A stretch of DNA of 64,000 bases, taken from the NCBI RefSeq assembly GCF_001942625.1, contig NZ_MLCL01000039.1:1-64000 (forward strand), in the 5' to 3' direction. Source of the DNA: Mycobacterium syngnathidarum (lineage in GTDB: Bacteria; Actinomycetota; Actinomycetes; Mycobacteriales; Mycobacteriaceae). The notes under the pieces were generated by a model, which saw only the letters and a program-made list of their open reading frames with translations, did no database searches and was not told where the DNA came from. Both the position numbers and the translations under genes were made by a program. This document shows positions 10,142-18,939 of this stretch, piece by piece; the stretch's first letter is position 1; every line of letters starts with the position of its first letter.

Positions 10142-10160
10142 CACCCACCTCGCCCGGGGG

Positions 10161-10191
10161 TTGACCTCAACCATTGTTGAGGGTCGAGGCT
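10161..10191 (+). promoter_or_regulatory. SoxR-type box in a MerR-family promoter
   Basis: CCTCAACCATTGTTGAGG (10165-10182) matches the SoxR-box half-sites CCTCAA-N6-TTGAGG exactly. It begins within a consensus-like -35 TTGACC (10161-10166). A weak -10 GAGGCT (10186-10191) lies 19 nt downstream, the stretched spacing used by MerR-family activators. The downstream MBL-fold gene starts at 10198, 6 nt after the hexamer. No soxR gene lies in the window. Confidence 0.7.
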
Positions 10192-10197
10192 GGGGTC

Positions 10198-10845
10198 ATG
10201 ACAAACTCGATGACCCAGATCCGGTCCGACCTGTGGGAAACCCGTACCGACACACCGTTTCCCGGTCTGACGACGCACTCCTACCTGTGGACGTCGGGCG
10301 GGCACAACGCGCTGTTCTACTGCCCGGCCGGCGACGCAGACTTCGCCACGCTGGAGTCGCTCGGCGGTGTCGACGACCACTATCTGTCCCACCAGGACGA
10401 GGCCGGCCCGATGCTGGCCCGAATCGCCGAACACTTCGGTTCCCGGTTGCATGCGCCCGCGGCCGAACGCGAGACGATCGGTCGGCACAGCCCGATCGAC
10501 GTACCGCTGTCGTCCCGCCATGTCGATGACCGCGGCGTCGAGGTGATCCCCACCCCCGGTCACACTCCCGGCAGCACGAGCTATCTGGTCAAGGGCGCCC
10601 AGGGCCGGTACCTGTTCACCGGGGACACCATGTTCGTCGCCGCCGACGGTCGGTGGTCGACGTTCGTGATTCCCGGCATCGGCGATGCCGGGGCCATGGC
10701 CGACAGCCTGCACGTGCTGGCGAGCCTGCAGCCCGATGTCGTCATCTCCAGCGCATACGGGGCGCGTGCGGTCACGCCCCTCGACGAAGGCACGTGGCCG
10801 GCCTGCGTGGAGGAAGCATTGCAATCGGTGCCGGTGCCCGGCTGA
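10198..10845 (+). CDS. MBL-fold hydrolase with altered metal ligands
   Basis: The 215-residue protein has the metallo-beta-lactamase fold: the TPGHTPGSTSYLV strand-turn near 125-137 and the FTGDTMF segment with its Asp near 148. The canonical HxHxDH motif is replaced by LSHQDEAGP near residue 70, and the usual C-terminal His is not seen (SSAYGARAV). It may bind one metal, use different ligands, or be a non-hydrolytic member. The ATG at 10198 is preferred over a TTG at 10174, which lies inside the operator. The SoxR-type box points to induction by redox-active compounds. Confidence 0.75.
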   Translation: MTNSMTQIRSDLWETRTDTPFPGLTTHSYLWTSGGHNALFYCPAGDADFATLESLGGVDDHYLSHQDEAGPMLARIAEHFGSRLHAPAAERETIGRHSPIDVPLSSRHVDDRGVEVIPTPGHTPGSTSYLVKGAQGRYLFTGDTMFVAADGRWSTFVIPGIGDAGAMADSLHVLASLQPDVVISSAYGARAVTPLDEGTWPACVEEALQSVPVPG

Positions 10846-10935
10846 CGTTCGAGTAGCGCACTACTCTAGGCCCGGCCCCGGCCGGCTCCGATACTTCGAA
10901 CAACTGGCGACATGCCAGCGGTCCGGAGGTCGGCT

Positions 10936-12315
10936 ATGGCAACGATCGGCAAACACGCGGTAGTGCTGGGCGCGAGCATGGGAGGTCTGCTGGCGGCCCG
11001 CGCGCTGGCCGATTTCTTCGACACCGTCACACTCGTCGAGCGCGACAACCTACCCGACGGCCCGGCTCAACGGCGCGGCGTCCCGCAAGGACGGCACGCC
11101 CACGGACTGCTCAGCGGCGGCCTGGAGGCGATGGCCGAACTGTTTCCCGGGCTCCCAGAGGACCTGGCCGCCGACGGTGCGACGGTGCTGGACGGGACGA
11201 ACCTGGCCCTCGTCTCACTGACATTCGGCGGCCATCGACTCAACCTCAACGGGCAGCAGTCCAAACCGATCGCCTCGTATCTGGCCAGCCGACCGTTCCT
11301 GGAGGCACACGTGCGCGACCGGGTGCGCGCCATCGACAACATCCGGATCCTCGACCGGCACGAGGCCGTCGAGTTGTTGATGGACGACACCCGCCGGGTG
11401 AACAGCGTTCTGGTGACCGCCCGAGACGGTGGCACCGGAGCGGCGATCGCGGCCGACCTGATCGTCGACGCGATGGGCCGTGCCGGACGCACACCAGCGT
11501 TCCTGGAGAGCGCGGGATTCGGGCGTCCGGCCGAGGACCGAATCACGGTGCAGGTGGCCTATTCCAGCCAGTTGCTGCGTTTTGCCGGCGACGCGCCACA
11601 CGATCGGCTCACCCTTGTCGGACCGGTTCCCGAAAGAACCTGTGGGGGTTCACTGTTCGCCTACGAAGACAACACCTGGCTGCTCACTACGGCAGGAATG
11701 AACGGGCAGGAACCACCGGCGGATCTGGACGGGATGATCGGGTTCATCGAGAATCTGTTCCCGGTTGACACGGTCGAAGCCTTACGCAACGCCCAACCAC
11801 TCGGTCCGCCGGCGACTTTCCGCTATCCCGCGAGCGTCCGGAGGCGCTATGAGCGCATGCCACGCTTCCCCGAAGGCCTGCTGGTGTTCGGCGATGCGAT
11901 CTGCAGCTTCAATCCGGTGTACGGGCAAGGAATGTCGGTGGCCGCGCTCGAGGCGCTGGCCTTGCGCGATTGCCTGGCCCGCGGAGCCGACGAACTGGGC
12001 CGTAGATTCCTGCGCGCCGCCGCCGGCTGCGTCAACACGGCATGGCAGATGGCGTGCGGCGCCGATCTTGCCCTGCCGCAGATACCCGGCCCCCGACCCG
12101 CTTCGATGCGGCTGACCAACTGGTACACCGAGCGGGTGCTCACCGCCGCCGAAGACGACCCGGTGGTTACCGAGGCGTTCTTCCGGGTGATGAACCTGGT
12201 GGATCGACCCGGCCGACTGTTCCATCCGTCCGTGGTGCGCCGGGTGGCGGCCGGCTCCCGACGGCGCCGCACGCAACAGCCGGCGACCGACAGAGCCGCC
12301 GTGGTGCGAACCTGA
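10936..12315 (+). CDS. FAD-dependent oxidoreductase / monooxygenase-like
   Basis: The 459-residue flavoprotein has an N-terminal dinucleotide-binding motif VLGASMGGLLAARALA (about 8-23) and a second FAD-contact motif LVFGDAICSFNPVYGQGM (about 325-342), typical of the p-hydroxybenzoate hydroxylase/epoxidase-like superfamily. The ATG at 10936 has GGAGG at 10925-10929, 6 nt upstream. It probably hydroxylates or epoxidises a lipophilic or aromatic compound. No reductase gene is adjacent. It converges on cinA with a gap of about 10 nt. Confidence 0.85.
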   Translation: MATIGKHAVVLGASMGGLLAARALADFFDTVTLVERDNLPDGPAQRRGVPQGRHAHGLLSGGLEAMAELFPGLPEDLAADGATVLDGTNLALVSLTFGGHRLNLNGQQSKPIASYLASRPFLEAHVRDRVRAIDNIRILDRHEAVELLMDDTRRVNSVLVTARDGGTGAAIAADLIVDAMGRAGRTPAFLESAGFGRPAEDRITVQVAYSSQLLRFAGDAPHDRLTLVGPVPERTCGGSLFAYEDNTWLLTTAGMNGQEPPADLDGMIGFIENLFPVDTVEALRNAQPLGPPATFRYPASVRRRYERMPRFPEGLLVFGDAICSFNPVYGQGMSVAALEALALRDCLARGADELGRRFLRAAAGCVNTAWQMACGADLALPQIPGPRPASMRLTNWYTERVLTAAEDDPVVTEAFFRVMNLVDRPGRLFHPSVVRRVAAGSRRRRTQQPATDRAAVVRT

Positions 12316-12325
12316 GATCGTTCGG

Positions 12326-13594
12326 CTATTCGCTGATTCCGGCGAGGGCGCGGCGCAGCAGGTGCATGGCCACCGTCGTGGACCGCTCCCGGATGTCGGA
12401 ACGATTGCCCGGCAGTCGCAGGGTGCGGGTGATCGCCGTCGAACCCGACCGGACCGCGAAACACACGGTGCCGACCGGCTTTTCCGGGCTACCGCCATCC
12501 GGGCCGGCGATACCACTGATGGCCACCGCGGTATCGGCGCCGAAATGGTGCAACGCGCCGGTGACCATCGATTCGACCACTGGTTCGGAGACCGCTCCGT
12601 GCTCGGTGATCAGAACCGGATCGACGTTCAGCAGTTCGGCTTTGGCTTCGTTCGAATAGCTGACCACCCCGCCCGCGAAGTATTCCGAGCAGCCGGGGAT
12701 GTCAGCCAGTCGAGCGGCCAGCAACCCAGCGGTGCAGGATTCCGCGGTGGCGATTCGATGTCCGGCCAACAAGCCGGACACCTGCTCGTCGACGGTGGTG
12801 CCATCCTCGGAGTACAGCGCCGCACCGTGCCGGTCGCGCAGCAACGTCAGCAGGGCCTGGTAGGCCGGCGCCGAGTCAGGCTCGTATCGGGTGACGATCT
12901 CGAGTTCGCCGCGGCGCAGGCAGGTGGTGATCTCAAGCGCGTCGAAACCCGCGATCGTGCCCTCGGCGTCACGCAGCGTCTCGGCCAGACCGGACTCAGC
13001 CAGGCCGAACATCCGCACCATCTCCTGGCGGTAGCGGGTGCGGCCCGAAATCGCCTGCTGCACAGCTTCGGTGCAGACCGCAGCGCGCCACATCGGCTGC
13101 AACTCCCGCGGCGGGCCGGGCAGCACGACCACCGTCGGGTTGCCGTCCACGACGACGCCGGGAGCGGTGCCGACCGGCGCGAGAACCTCGGCACCGGCCG
13201 GCACCATGGCCTGCTTGCGGTTGGCGGCGCGCACCGCATCGAAATCCACGCCCGGACGGTCACCGATCAGCTTGCGCAGGATCGCGGCGATGCGCTCCTC
13301 CATGGCCGCGTCGAGAACGAGTTCGTGGCCGCTGAACTCGGCGACGGTCGCCACGGTCAGATCGTCGGCCGTCGGCCCGAGGCCGCCACTCGTCACGATC
13401 AGGTCCACACCTTCGGCGGCCAGGAATCGCAGCTGGGCCGCGATGTCTCGGGGACGGTCGCCACAGATGGTGATGTGCGCGAGTTCCACCCCGAGCTCGA
13501 GCAGCTGGTCGGCCAGCCACGGACCGTTGCGGTCCTGGACCCTTCCGGTGAGTACTTCGGTTCCGGTAACGACGATGCCTGCACGTGCGCTCAC
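12326..13594 (-). CDS. cinA: CinA-like competence/damage protein (MoCF-BD plus NMN deamidase domain)
   Basis: The 422-residue protein has an N-terminal molybdopterin-binding-like domain ([37 protein letters not shown]) and a C-terminal PncC/CinA_C domain. The latter carries [20 protein letters not shown] and [17 protein letters not shown], the signature of nicotinamide-mononucleotide amidohydrolase. It probably recycles pyridine nucleotide by-products; in M. tuberculosis and relatives CinA has been linked to drug tolerance. The GTG start at 13594 is set by a TAGTGT -10 element 7 nt upstream, implying a leaderless transcript. Confidence 0.92.
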   Translation of the reverse strand: MSARAGIVVTGTEVLTGRVQDRNGPWLADQLLELGVELAHITICGDRPRDIAAQLRFLAAEGVDLIVTSGGLGPTADDLTVATVAEFSGHELVLDAAMEERIAAILRKLIGDRPGVDFDAVRAANRKQAMVPAGAEVLAPVGTAPGVVVDGNPTVVVLPGPPRELQPMWRAAVCTEAVQQAISGRTRYRQEMVRMFGLAESGLAETLRDAEGTIAGFDALEITTCLRRGELEIVTRYEPDSAPAYQALLTLLRDRHGAALYSEDGTTVDEQVSGLLAGHRIATAESCTAGLLAARLADIPGCSEYFAGGVVSYSNEAKAELLNVDPVLITEHGAVSEPVVESMVTGALHHFGADTAVAISGIAGPDGGSPEKPVGTVCFAVRSGSTAITRTLRLPGNRSDIRERSTTVAMHLLRRALAGISE

Positions 13595-13601
13595 CAGGTG
13601 A

Positions 13602-13607
13602 ACACTA
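13602..13607 (-). promoter_or_regulatory. -10 hexamer TAGTGT for leaderless cinA
   Basis: On the minus strand TAGTGT is followed by 7 nt and then the GTG start of cinA. There is no Shine-Dalgarno sequence. Confidence 0.6.
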
Positions 13608-13630
13608 CGCAAGGCGCCCGGCGGTCAGGC

Positions 13631-14875
13631 TCAGAAGCTGTAGCCCAATTCGGCAGGCACGTCACTGGCGAAGGCTGCGCCGAGCTGCCGCACTGCCTCT
13701 GAATCCTTGCTGCGCAACCGGTTCGCGGCGACGAAAGTCTCGGGCCGGTGGCTGCCCAGGTACAGACTGCCCAGTACGTCGAGGCCGAGCTCGATGTCGG
13801 CGGCTGCCTCGGTGGGCGTACACCGGGCCTGGCCGTCGCGAATCTCCAGGGCGAAGCGTCCACCGTCACCGCGGAAACCATCGGCCACCTCCAGCACGGT
13901 CTCGAGATCGGCCTGATACCTGCGTCCCTCGAGGGCAACCGGGATGTTCATGATCCGGACCCACAGATCGTCGCTGCTCGAGGTCACCCTTGCCAGCCGT
14001 GGGTTGGTCAGCAGGTACGGCAGGGCGTCGCCGGGATGGGTCCAGATGCTCACCTTCTCCATCAGGTCCATGCCCAGCAGAGCGCGCCACAGTGCGATGT
14101 AGGCATCCGTGGTCACCGCGGTGACTTCGCGTACCCGCAGCGACCTGGACTCCTCGCCGTGCACCCGGTACAGCGCGTAGCCGTCCGGGTGAAGGAACGC
14201 GAACCACTCAGACCCTCCGTCGCGGGTGTTCTCCCGATCGGCCAGGACGTCGTCCCACAGCGCCGTCGGGCAGGCCAGGCCGCCCGGCGTCCGCTGCCGC
14301 CAGCGCTCGTAGATCTCGGCGAACCTGTCACGGTGCTCAGCGGGTTTGACCAGGCGCACGCCGCCCGGGTCCGGGACGCCGGCATGGAACTGGGCGAACC
14401 TGCGGTCGATCGTCATCAGGTGCACGGTGGTGGCGGGACCGTAGCCGAACCGGCCGTAGATTCCGCCTTCGCTCGCGGTGAGCGCCGCGATGGGGTATTG
14501 CGCATCGGCGATCCGCTGGTGCAACTCGGTGTACATCGAGCGCAGGATCCCGCGCCGCCGATGGGTGGGAGCGACGGCCACATAGCTGATGCCGGCCGCG
14601 GGCAGCGGTGCCCCGCCCGGGACGGTGAGTGTGAGATCGAGGTAGATCGACTGCCCGACGATGTCCCCGTCGGTGCCACCGGCACGCATCACCACGCCGC
14701 CGCCGGGCGGCACCATCTGCTGCCACGCCGCCATCGATTCGGGATGGTTGACCTCACCGAACGCGGTGTTGCCGAGCAGTGCCATGCCCGCCCAGTCGGA
14801 CTCGGTGACGGTATGCAGCGCGAGCGTGCCTGCCGGGGTATCCGCGTTGTCGATCACGGAATCCGACAGTGCCAC
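13631..14875 (-). CDS. eis: Eis-type GNAT N-acetyltransferase
   Basis: The 414-residue enzyme has the Eis architecture of two GNAT domains plus an SCP2-like C-terminal domain. The acetyl-CoA-binding P-loop is [17 protein letters not shown], followed by [14 protein letters not shown]. The chain ends in Phe, whose free carboxylate serves as catalytic base in characterised Eis proteins. Eis acetylates amines on aminoglycosides and on proteins or peptides; this copy may be one of several paralogues, so the substrate is unsettled. The GTG at 14875 is the longest start; a later in-frame start is possible because no ribosome-binding site stands out. A C-terminal ELGYSF motif is intact. Confidence 0.85.
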   Translation of the reverse strand: MALSDSVIDNADTPAGTLALHTVTESDWAGMALLGNTAFGEVNHPESMAAWQQMVPPGGGVVMRAGGTDGDIVGQSIYLDLTLTVPGGAPLPAAGISYVAVAPTHRRRGILRSMYTELHQRIADAQYPIAALTASEGGIYGRFGYGPATTVHLMTIDRRFAQFHAGVPDPGGVRLVKPAEHRDRFAEIYERWRQRTPGGLACPTALWDDVLADRENTRDGGSEWFAFLHPDGYALYRVHGEESRSLRVREVTAVTTDAYIALWRALLGMDLMEKVSIWTHPGDALPYLLTNPRLARVTSSSDDLWVRIMNIPVALEGRRYQADLETVLEVADGFRGDGGRFALEIRDGQARCTPTEAAADIELGLDVLGSLYLGSHRPETFVAANRLRSKDSEAVRQLGAAFASDVPAELGYSF

Positions 14876-14932
14876 ACCGTCACCGGTCGATGCGACCGAT
14901 TTTCGGCCCGCATGATCGGGCCGACGGGCGAC

Positions 14933-15157
14933 TCAGCGCTTGAGCCACCCGTTCAAGGTCGCCAGTTCGCGGGTGTAGGTGGTCATGATGTCGTCCTGGT
15001 ACAGCGTCGCGCCACTGATCTTGTCGGAGCCCTGCCACACCACCCTGATGCGGTTGGTACCGCGCTGGTAGACGTCCACCCGGTCGACGTCACGGTGCAG
15101 CCATCCGCCGCTTTCGGCCAGCTGGCTGATCTCATGGCGCTCATCGGTTGTGGTCAT
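14933..15157 (-). CDS. Small conserved hypothetical protein
   Basis: A soluble 74-residue protein with no signal peptide or membrane helix. It looks like a small alpha/beta fold: a basic-aromatic core (RVDVYQRGTNRIRVVWQG) followed by a helix (TYTRELATLNGWLKR). I do not recognise a family. The ATG at 15157 is chosen over the GTG at 15160 because TAGGAT ends exactly 6 nt before it. That -10 element begins with the stop codon of the upstream glycosidase gene. Confidence 0.65.
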   Translation of the reverse strand: MTTTDERHEISQLAESGGWLHRDVDRVDVYQRGTNRIRVVWQGSDKISGATLYQDDIMTTYTRELATLNGWLKR

Positions 15158-15163
15158 CACCCG

Positions 15164-15169
15164 ATCCTA
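15164..15169 (-). promoter_or_regulatory. -10 hexamer TAGGAT overlapping an upstream stop codon
   Basis: TAGGAT on the minus strand uses the TAG stop of the GH2 gene as its first three bases and ends 6 nt before the ATG of the 74-residue protein. This gives the small gene its own leaderless promoter inside the end of its neighbour. Confidence 0.55.
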
Positions 15170-17995
15170 TCGTCGGGCCCGTTGGTCGATCGGCACCACC
15201 GTCGGCGCACTGTTGTAGCCGCTGACCCGGACCCAGTTCGCGGCGCGGGCGGTGCCCGCGGAGGGTGGCTGCTCCGTTCCGGTCACCGTGCCGGTCAGCT
15301 CCACCGTCTCCCCCGGGTAGACGGTCACGTAGTTGTCGGAGTATTCGATCGGCAGGATCTCGTCACCGTCTTCAGTGGTGGTGATCTCGACACGTTCGAA
15401 GAACGCGAGCCGGCGGCCGGGATTGTGCAGCCGGATCTGCACCTTGGCGTCGCCGGCCGATTCGGTCCGGTGCGCACTCACCTGCAGGCGCGCCGGTGCC
15501 ATGGTGTTCAGCGGGGTCATGTCGGCCCAGCTGCTCTGTACAAGGTCGAACGCCTGGTCGTTGACCGGAGGTCCGACGTCGTCGAGGTGCTGCGACTGCC
15601 AGTAAGTGTTGTCGGCGACCACAGCACCGTCCTCGTCGATCAGTTCAGCGCGGACGAACACCACCGGCGAGTCGCCGTCCGGTCGGGGCAGGGACAACCC
15701 GGGCACGACACCGTTGGAGGGGACCGCAGGTACCTCGGCGCTCCGGTCGTCACGCATCCGGCCGGTCAGGTCATAGACCCGGACCCGCACCCGCAGGCCG
15801 GTCCGCTCCTGCGGGGACTGGTTGACCACACTGACGTGGGCGGTGTCGTGATCTCCGGTGGCGTAGGAATCGAACACCACCGAAAGCGGCCTCAGCCCCT
15901 TCTTTGCCCCGTAGTAGGCGCCGCCGGGCCGCAGGTAGTAGTCGAAGAGGTGGCCGAAGAACGACGGCCAGTGATTGTTGAGCATCCAGTAGATGGTCAT
16001 CTTGTGGTTGTCCCACCCGCCGGCCGCGAACGCCTCGAACTGGGCGCGGGTGGACTCGTAATGCGCAAGTTGCGCCTTGCGCGCGAATTCCTCTGCGCTG
16101 CGCGAGGATCCGTAACGCTGCATCACCGCGGTCCGGATGCTCTCCAGGGCGGCGTTGCTCGGGTTGGCCCCGGCGTGGAAGTACCACGCGTCGTTGATGG
16201 GCCAGAGCTTGTCGGGCGGGATGAATTTCTGCAGGCTGGCGAACGGCGGGATGTGCTCGTTGTCACCCTGTTCGGCGTTGGAGCCGCGGGTGGCCTGATA
16301 CCGGCCGCTGAACCAGTAGCTCGGCGGGCGCCAGGTGTAGGGGCCGGCCATGTGGATGCCGTCCCAGTCAGGTTCCCCGTTGGCGTCGCGAGCCAGGGAC
16401 GACACGGTGTCGACGACGGTGTTGGGCCAGTGCAGATCACGCAGTATTTCGTGATAACCCGCGAGCACCGGCGCCGGCGGCTTGCCGTCACTGCCGTTGG
16501 CCCACAGGAACGCCGACGCGTGCCCGCGCAGCGACAGGATCTGCGAGCGCATGCTCTCGTCGGCCACACGCCGATCCTCGTCGTCCCACTGCGACCACTT
16601 CTCCCACTGGTTGCAGCACATCCATCCGTACATCAGGGGGATGCCGAGTTCGTCGGCACGCTCGATGATGTTGTCGCCCGGGAACTTTCCTTCCAGCCGC
16701 AGCATGTTCAGTCCCAGGTCCCGGACGTAGCCGAGGATGGCGTCCTCGCGCTGCGGGTCGTACCGGAACAACAGGTCGGGCGTGTATGCCGCGCCCCGGA
16801 CCAGGAAATCACGGCCGTTGACGGTCAGGTAGAAGCTGCCGCCCCGACCCAGGTCGGGGTACTGCTCGTCGTTGTCGCGGTGCTGTGCCACGGTGCGGAT
16901 GCCGAATCGGGAATTCAGGGTGTCGGTGGCCCGGCCGTAGCGCAGAAATTCCAGCCGCAGGTCGTACAGGTCGGGCTTGCCCATGGTGTAGGGCCACCAC
17001 AGGTCCGGGTCGCTTACCCGCAGCGCCGCGAAAGTGTCGGGGTCGAACCGGATTTCCCGGCTCTCCCCCGGCGCCAGGTTGACCGATTGAGACACCGAGA
17101 TGGAGGGCTTGCCGGGTCGGCTGATGCGGGCCCGCACCACGCCGCGCATCGGCACATCGGCGGTGTTGCGGATATCGGAGTGGACGGCGAGCCGGGCCGA
17201 GTCGGTGGCCGGCAGCGGCAGCTCGGTGGTGACCAGCGGGTCACTGAGCACGACCTGGCCCGAGTAGCTCAGGTACACCGGTTTGAAGATCCCCGCATTG
17301 CGGTCGGCCACATAGGAATTGCCGCGCAGCGGGTTCTTGCCCGGGCCCTGGTAGCCGATGCGGTTCCAGTTGAGCCAGTCCCACCAGCTGTCGGCGAGCT
17401 CGACGCCGTCGATGTCCTGCAGCGACTGCTCGGGTGTCACCTTGACCGCCAGCGTGTTGACCCCGCCGGGGTTGATCCACTCGGTCGCGTCGATCTCGTG
17501 GATCGTGTGCATGCCCACCAGCACTGAACTGCCGGCGATCATCGTGCCGTTGAGCCACACCTCGGCGCGGTAGTTGATGCCGGGGAAATCCAGCCGGTAA
17601 CTCGAGCTACCTCGGGGCGCGGTGAACGTCGTGCGGTACCACCAGTCCTGCCGGAAGAGGTCGTCCGGCACATCGGCCAGGTTGTCCCCGAAATACAGGT
17701 CCGGATAGGTGCCGTCGTCCTGCAGGGCCGCGAGCACGGTGGACGGCATCTGTCTGACCGGATGCCAGTCGGCGCTCACCTCGCCGGGTGTGGACATCGC
17801 GGCGCCGTCGGCGGTGACGGTACGCGCCGAGGCCAGCTGCCAGCCCTGTGCCAGTTCCATCCGTCCGGAAGGCGGTTCCGGTTGCGCGAACGGCGGGAAA
17901 TCGGCGGCGCACAGGGAAAAGAGCAGCAGTGCGGCACCGACCAGGCCGACGAAGCCCGTGACGCTCAGGCCGGCGCGGCGATTCCGGGCGGAAAT
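15167..17995 (-). CDS. Exported GH2 glycosidase, exo-beta-D-glucosaminidase (CsxA)-like, apparent ATT start
   Basis: The ~942-residue enzyme has glycoside hydrolase family 2 domains: a jelly roll (from about 60), Ig-like domain(s), a TIM barrel (about 380-690) and a C-terminal beta region. It shares with the CsxA subgroup GWMCCNQWEKW, ANGSDGKP, NAEQGDNEHIP and GAYYGAKKGLRPL. By that comparison the acid is the Asp of NGSD and the nucleophile the Glu of NAEQ. Ahead of the first ATG (17860) the frame continues for 45 codons encoding a signal peptide (RNRRAGLSVTGF... hydrophobic core ...LLLFSLC). An in-frame stop follows at 18017-18019 and there is no ATG, GTG or TTG. GAGGAG (18002-18007) lies 6 nt before an ATT at 17995, which I take as the start. 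The natural substrate is unknown. Confidence 0.8.
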   Translation of the reverse strand: MSARNRRAGLSVTGFVGLVGAALLLFSLCAADFPPFAQPEPPSGRMELAQGWQLASARTVTADGAAMSTPGEVSADWHPVRQMPSTVLAALQDDGTYPDLYFGDNLADVPDDLFRQDWWYRTTFTAPRGSSSYRLDFPGINYRAEVWLNGTMIAGSSVLVGMHTIHEIDATEWINPGGVNTLAVKVTPEQSLQDIDGVELADSWWDWLNWNRIGYQGPGKNPLRGNSYVADRNAGIFKPVYLSYSGQVVLSDPLVTTELPLPATDSARLAVHSDIRNTADVPMRGVVRARISRPGKPSISVSQSVNLAPGESREIRFDPDTFAALRVSDPDLWWPYTMGKPDLYDLRLEFLRYGRATDTLNSRFGIRTVAQHRDNDEQYPDLGRGGSFYLTVNGRDFLVRGAAYTPDLLFRYDPQREDAILGYVRDLGLNMLRLEGKFPGDNIIERADELGIPLMYGWMCCNQWEKWSQWDDEDRRVADESMRSQILSLRGHASAFLWANGSDGKPPAPVLAGYHEILRDLHWPNTVVDTVSSLARDANGEPDWDGIHMAGPYTWRPPSYWFSGRYQATRGSNAEQGDNEHIPPFASLQKFIPPDKLWPINDAWYFHAGANPSNAALESIRTAVMQRYGSSRSAEEFARKAQLAHYESTRAQFEAFAAGGWDNHKMTIYWMLNNHWPSFFGHLFDYYLRPGGAYYGAKKGLRPLSVVFDSYATGDHDTAHVSVVNQSPQERTGLRVRVRVYDLTGRMRDDRSAEVPAVPSNGVVPGLSLPRPDGDSPVVFVRAELIDEDGAVVADNTYWQSQHLDDVGPPVNDQAFDLVQSSWADMTPLNTMAPARLQVSAHRTESAGDAKVQIRLHNPGRRLAFFERVEITTTEDGDEILPIEYSDNYVTVYPGETVELTGTVTGTEQPPSAGTARAANWVRVSGYNSAPTVVPIDQRARR

Positions 17996-18075
17996 GGGCA
18001 GCTCCTCACAGACCGGTCAGGTTGGCACCGTGTCGGCGATTCGATGCCCTGCCAGGTCATTCTGCCGTGGTCGGA

Positions 18076-18094
18076 ACCGCCGCGTACGGGCGGT
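18076..18094 (-). terminator. Small GC-rich hairpin after the SDR gene
   Basis: ACCGCC and GGCGGT (18076-18081 and 18089-18094) can pair around a 7-nt loop just downstream of the minus-strand SDR stop at 18100. It lacks a U-tract, as many mycobacterial terminators do. The stem is short, so this is tentative. Confidence 0.3.
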
Positions 18095-18099
18095 GCGAC

Positions 18100-18837
18100 T
18101 CAGAGCTTGTGCGGGACGTCGTTGACGATGCCGCCGTCCATGACGAACTCGGCGCCCGTGGCGTAACGCGACTCATCGCTGGCCAGGAACACCACGAAGG
18201 TCGACACCTCGTCGGGTTGCCCGGGCCGGCCCAGCGGAATGCTCAGCATGTCCTCGGGGAAGTGCTCGGTCATCGGGGTCCGGATGAAGCCGGGGTGGAT
18301 CGAGTTGACCCGGATCTGCTTGGGTCCCAGTTCCAGCGCCGCGGACTTGGTCAGGCCGCGCACCGCCCACTTGGAGGCGACGTACGGGTGCACCATGGCC
18401 GCACCGCGCAGGCCCTCGATGGACGACACGTTGATGATCGAGCCGCCGCCCGCGGCCTTCATCGCCTTGACGCACGCCTGCATCCCCAGGAAGGTGCCGG
18501 TCAGGTTGACGTCGATGACCTTCTGCCACTGGGCCATGTCGAACTTGCCGATCTGGCCGAGCGCGACGATCCCGGCATTGTTCACCAGCACATTGAGCAG
18601 ACCGAACTCCTCGGTCGCCGTCGCGACCGCGGCGTCCCACTGGTCCTCCTGGGTGACGTCGAGATGCACATACCGGACCGAGTCACCGAGCTCGGCGGCC
18701 AACGTCTTGCCCTCGTCGTCGAGGATGTCCCCGATCACCACCTTGCCGCCCTCGGCGACCAGAGCGCGCGCGTGCTCGGCGCCCATCCCGCGCGCGCCGC
18801 CACTGATTAGTGCCACTTTTCCGTCTACCCGTCCCAT
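18100..18837 (-). CDS. SDR oxidoreductase, 3alpha(20beta)-hydroxysteroid dehydrogenase type
   Basis: A 245-residue classical short-chain dehydrogenase that interconverts alcohol and ketone groups with NAD(H). It has the cofactor motif GGARGMG (14-20), NNAG, catalytic Ser in NVSSIEG, and YVASK (Tyr-xxx-Lys). The C-terminal TGAEFVMDGG is usual for the family. It resembles FabG3 / 3alpha,20beta-HSD of mycobacteria. The start is ATG 18837; the longer upstream frame runs antisense through the divergent gene. A perfect KstR-type box lies 33 nt upstream, which supports a role in sterol or steroid breakdown. Confidence 0.88.
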   Translation of the reverse strand: MGRVDGKVALISGGARGMGAEHARALVAEGGKVVIGDILDDEGKTLAAELGDSVRYVHLDVTQEDQWDAAVATATEEFGLLNVLVNNAGIVALGQIGKFDMAQWQKVIDVNLTGTFLGMQACVKAMKAAGGGSIINVSSIEGLRGAAMVHPYVASKWAVRGLTKSAALELGPKQIRVNSIHPGFIRTPMTEHFPEDMLSIPLGRPGQPDEVSTFVVFLASDESRYATGAEFVMDGGIVNDVPHKL

Positions 18838-18869
18838 GACGGGTGAGGCTACCGCCTGACGCGCAGAAT

Positions 18870-18883
18870 TAGAACCTGTTCCA
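18870..18883. promoter_or_regulatory. KstR-type operator (perfect) between divergent genes
   Basis: TAGAACCTGTTCCA matches TnnAACnnGTTnnA at all eight defined positions. It lies 33 nt from the SDR start and 57 nt from the DapB-like gene, so one repressor dimer could control both promoters. Confidence 0.75.
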
Positions 18884-18939
18884 ATTTTGTCGCCGGATCG
18901 GCATACTGCGACTAGACCGCACATCTTGAGGAGACCTGT

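Noticed and set aside
13748-17527. Very long plus-strand open frame (about 1,259 codons) opposite eis and the GH2 gene
   Set aside because: It is antisense to two clear genes with full motifs. Its translation is compositionally odd (rich in V, R, G, H, Q) and matches no fold; it is a GC-rich mirror frame.
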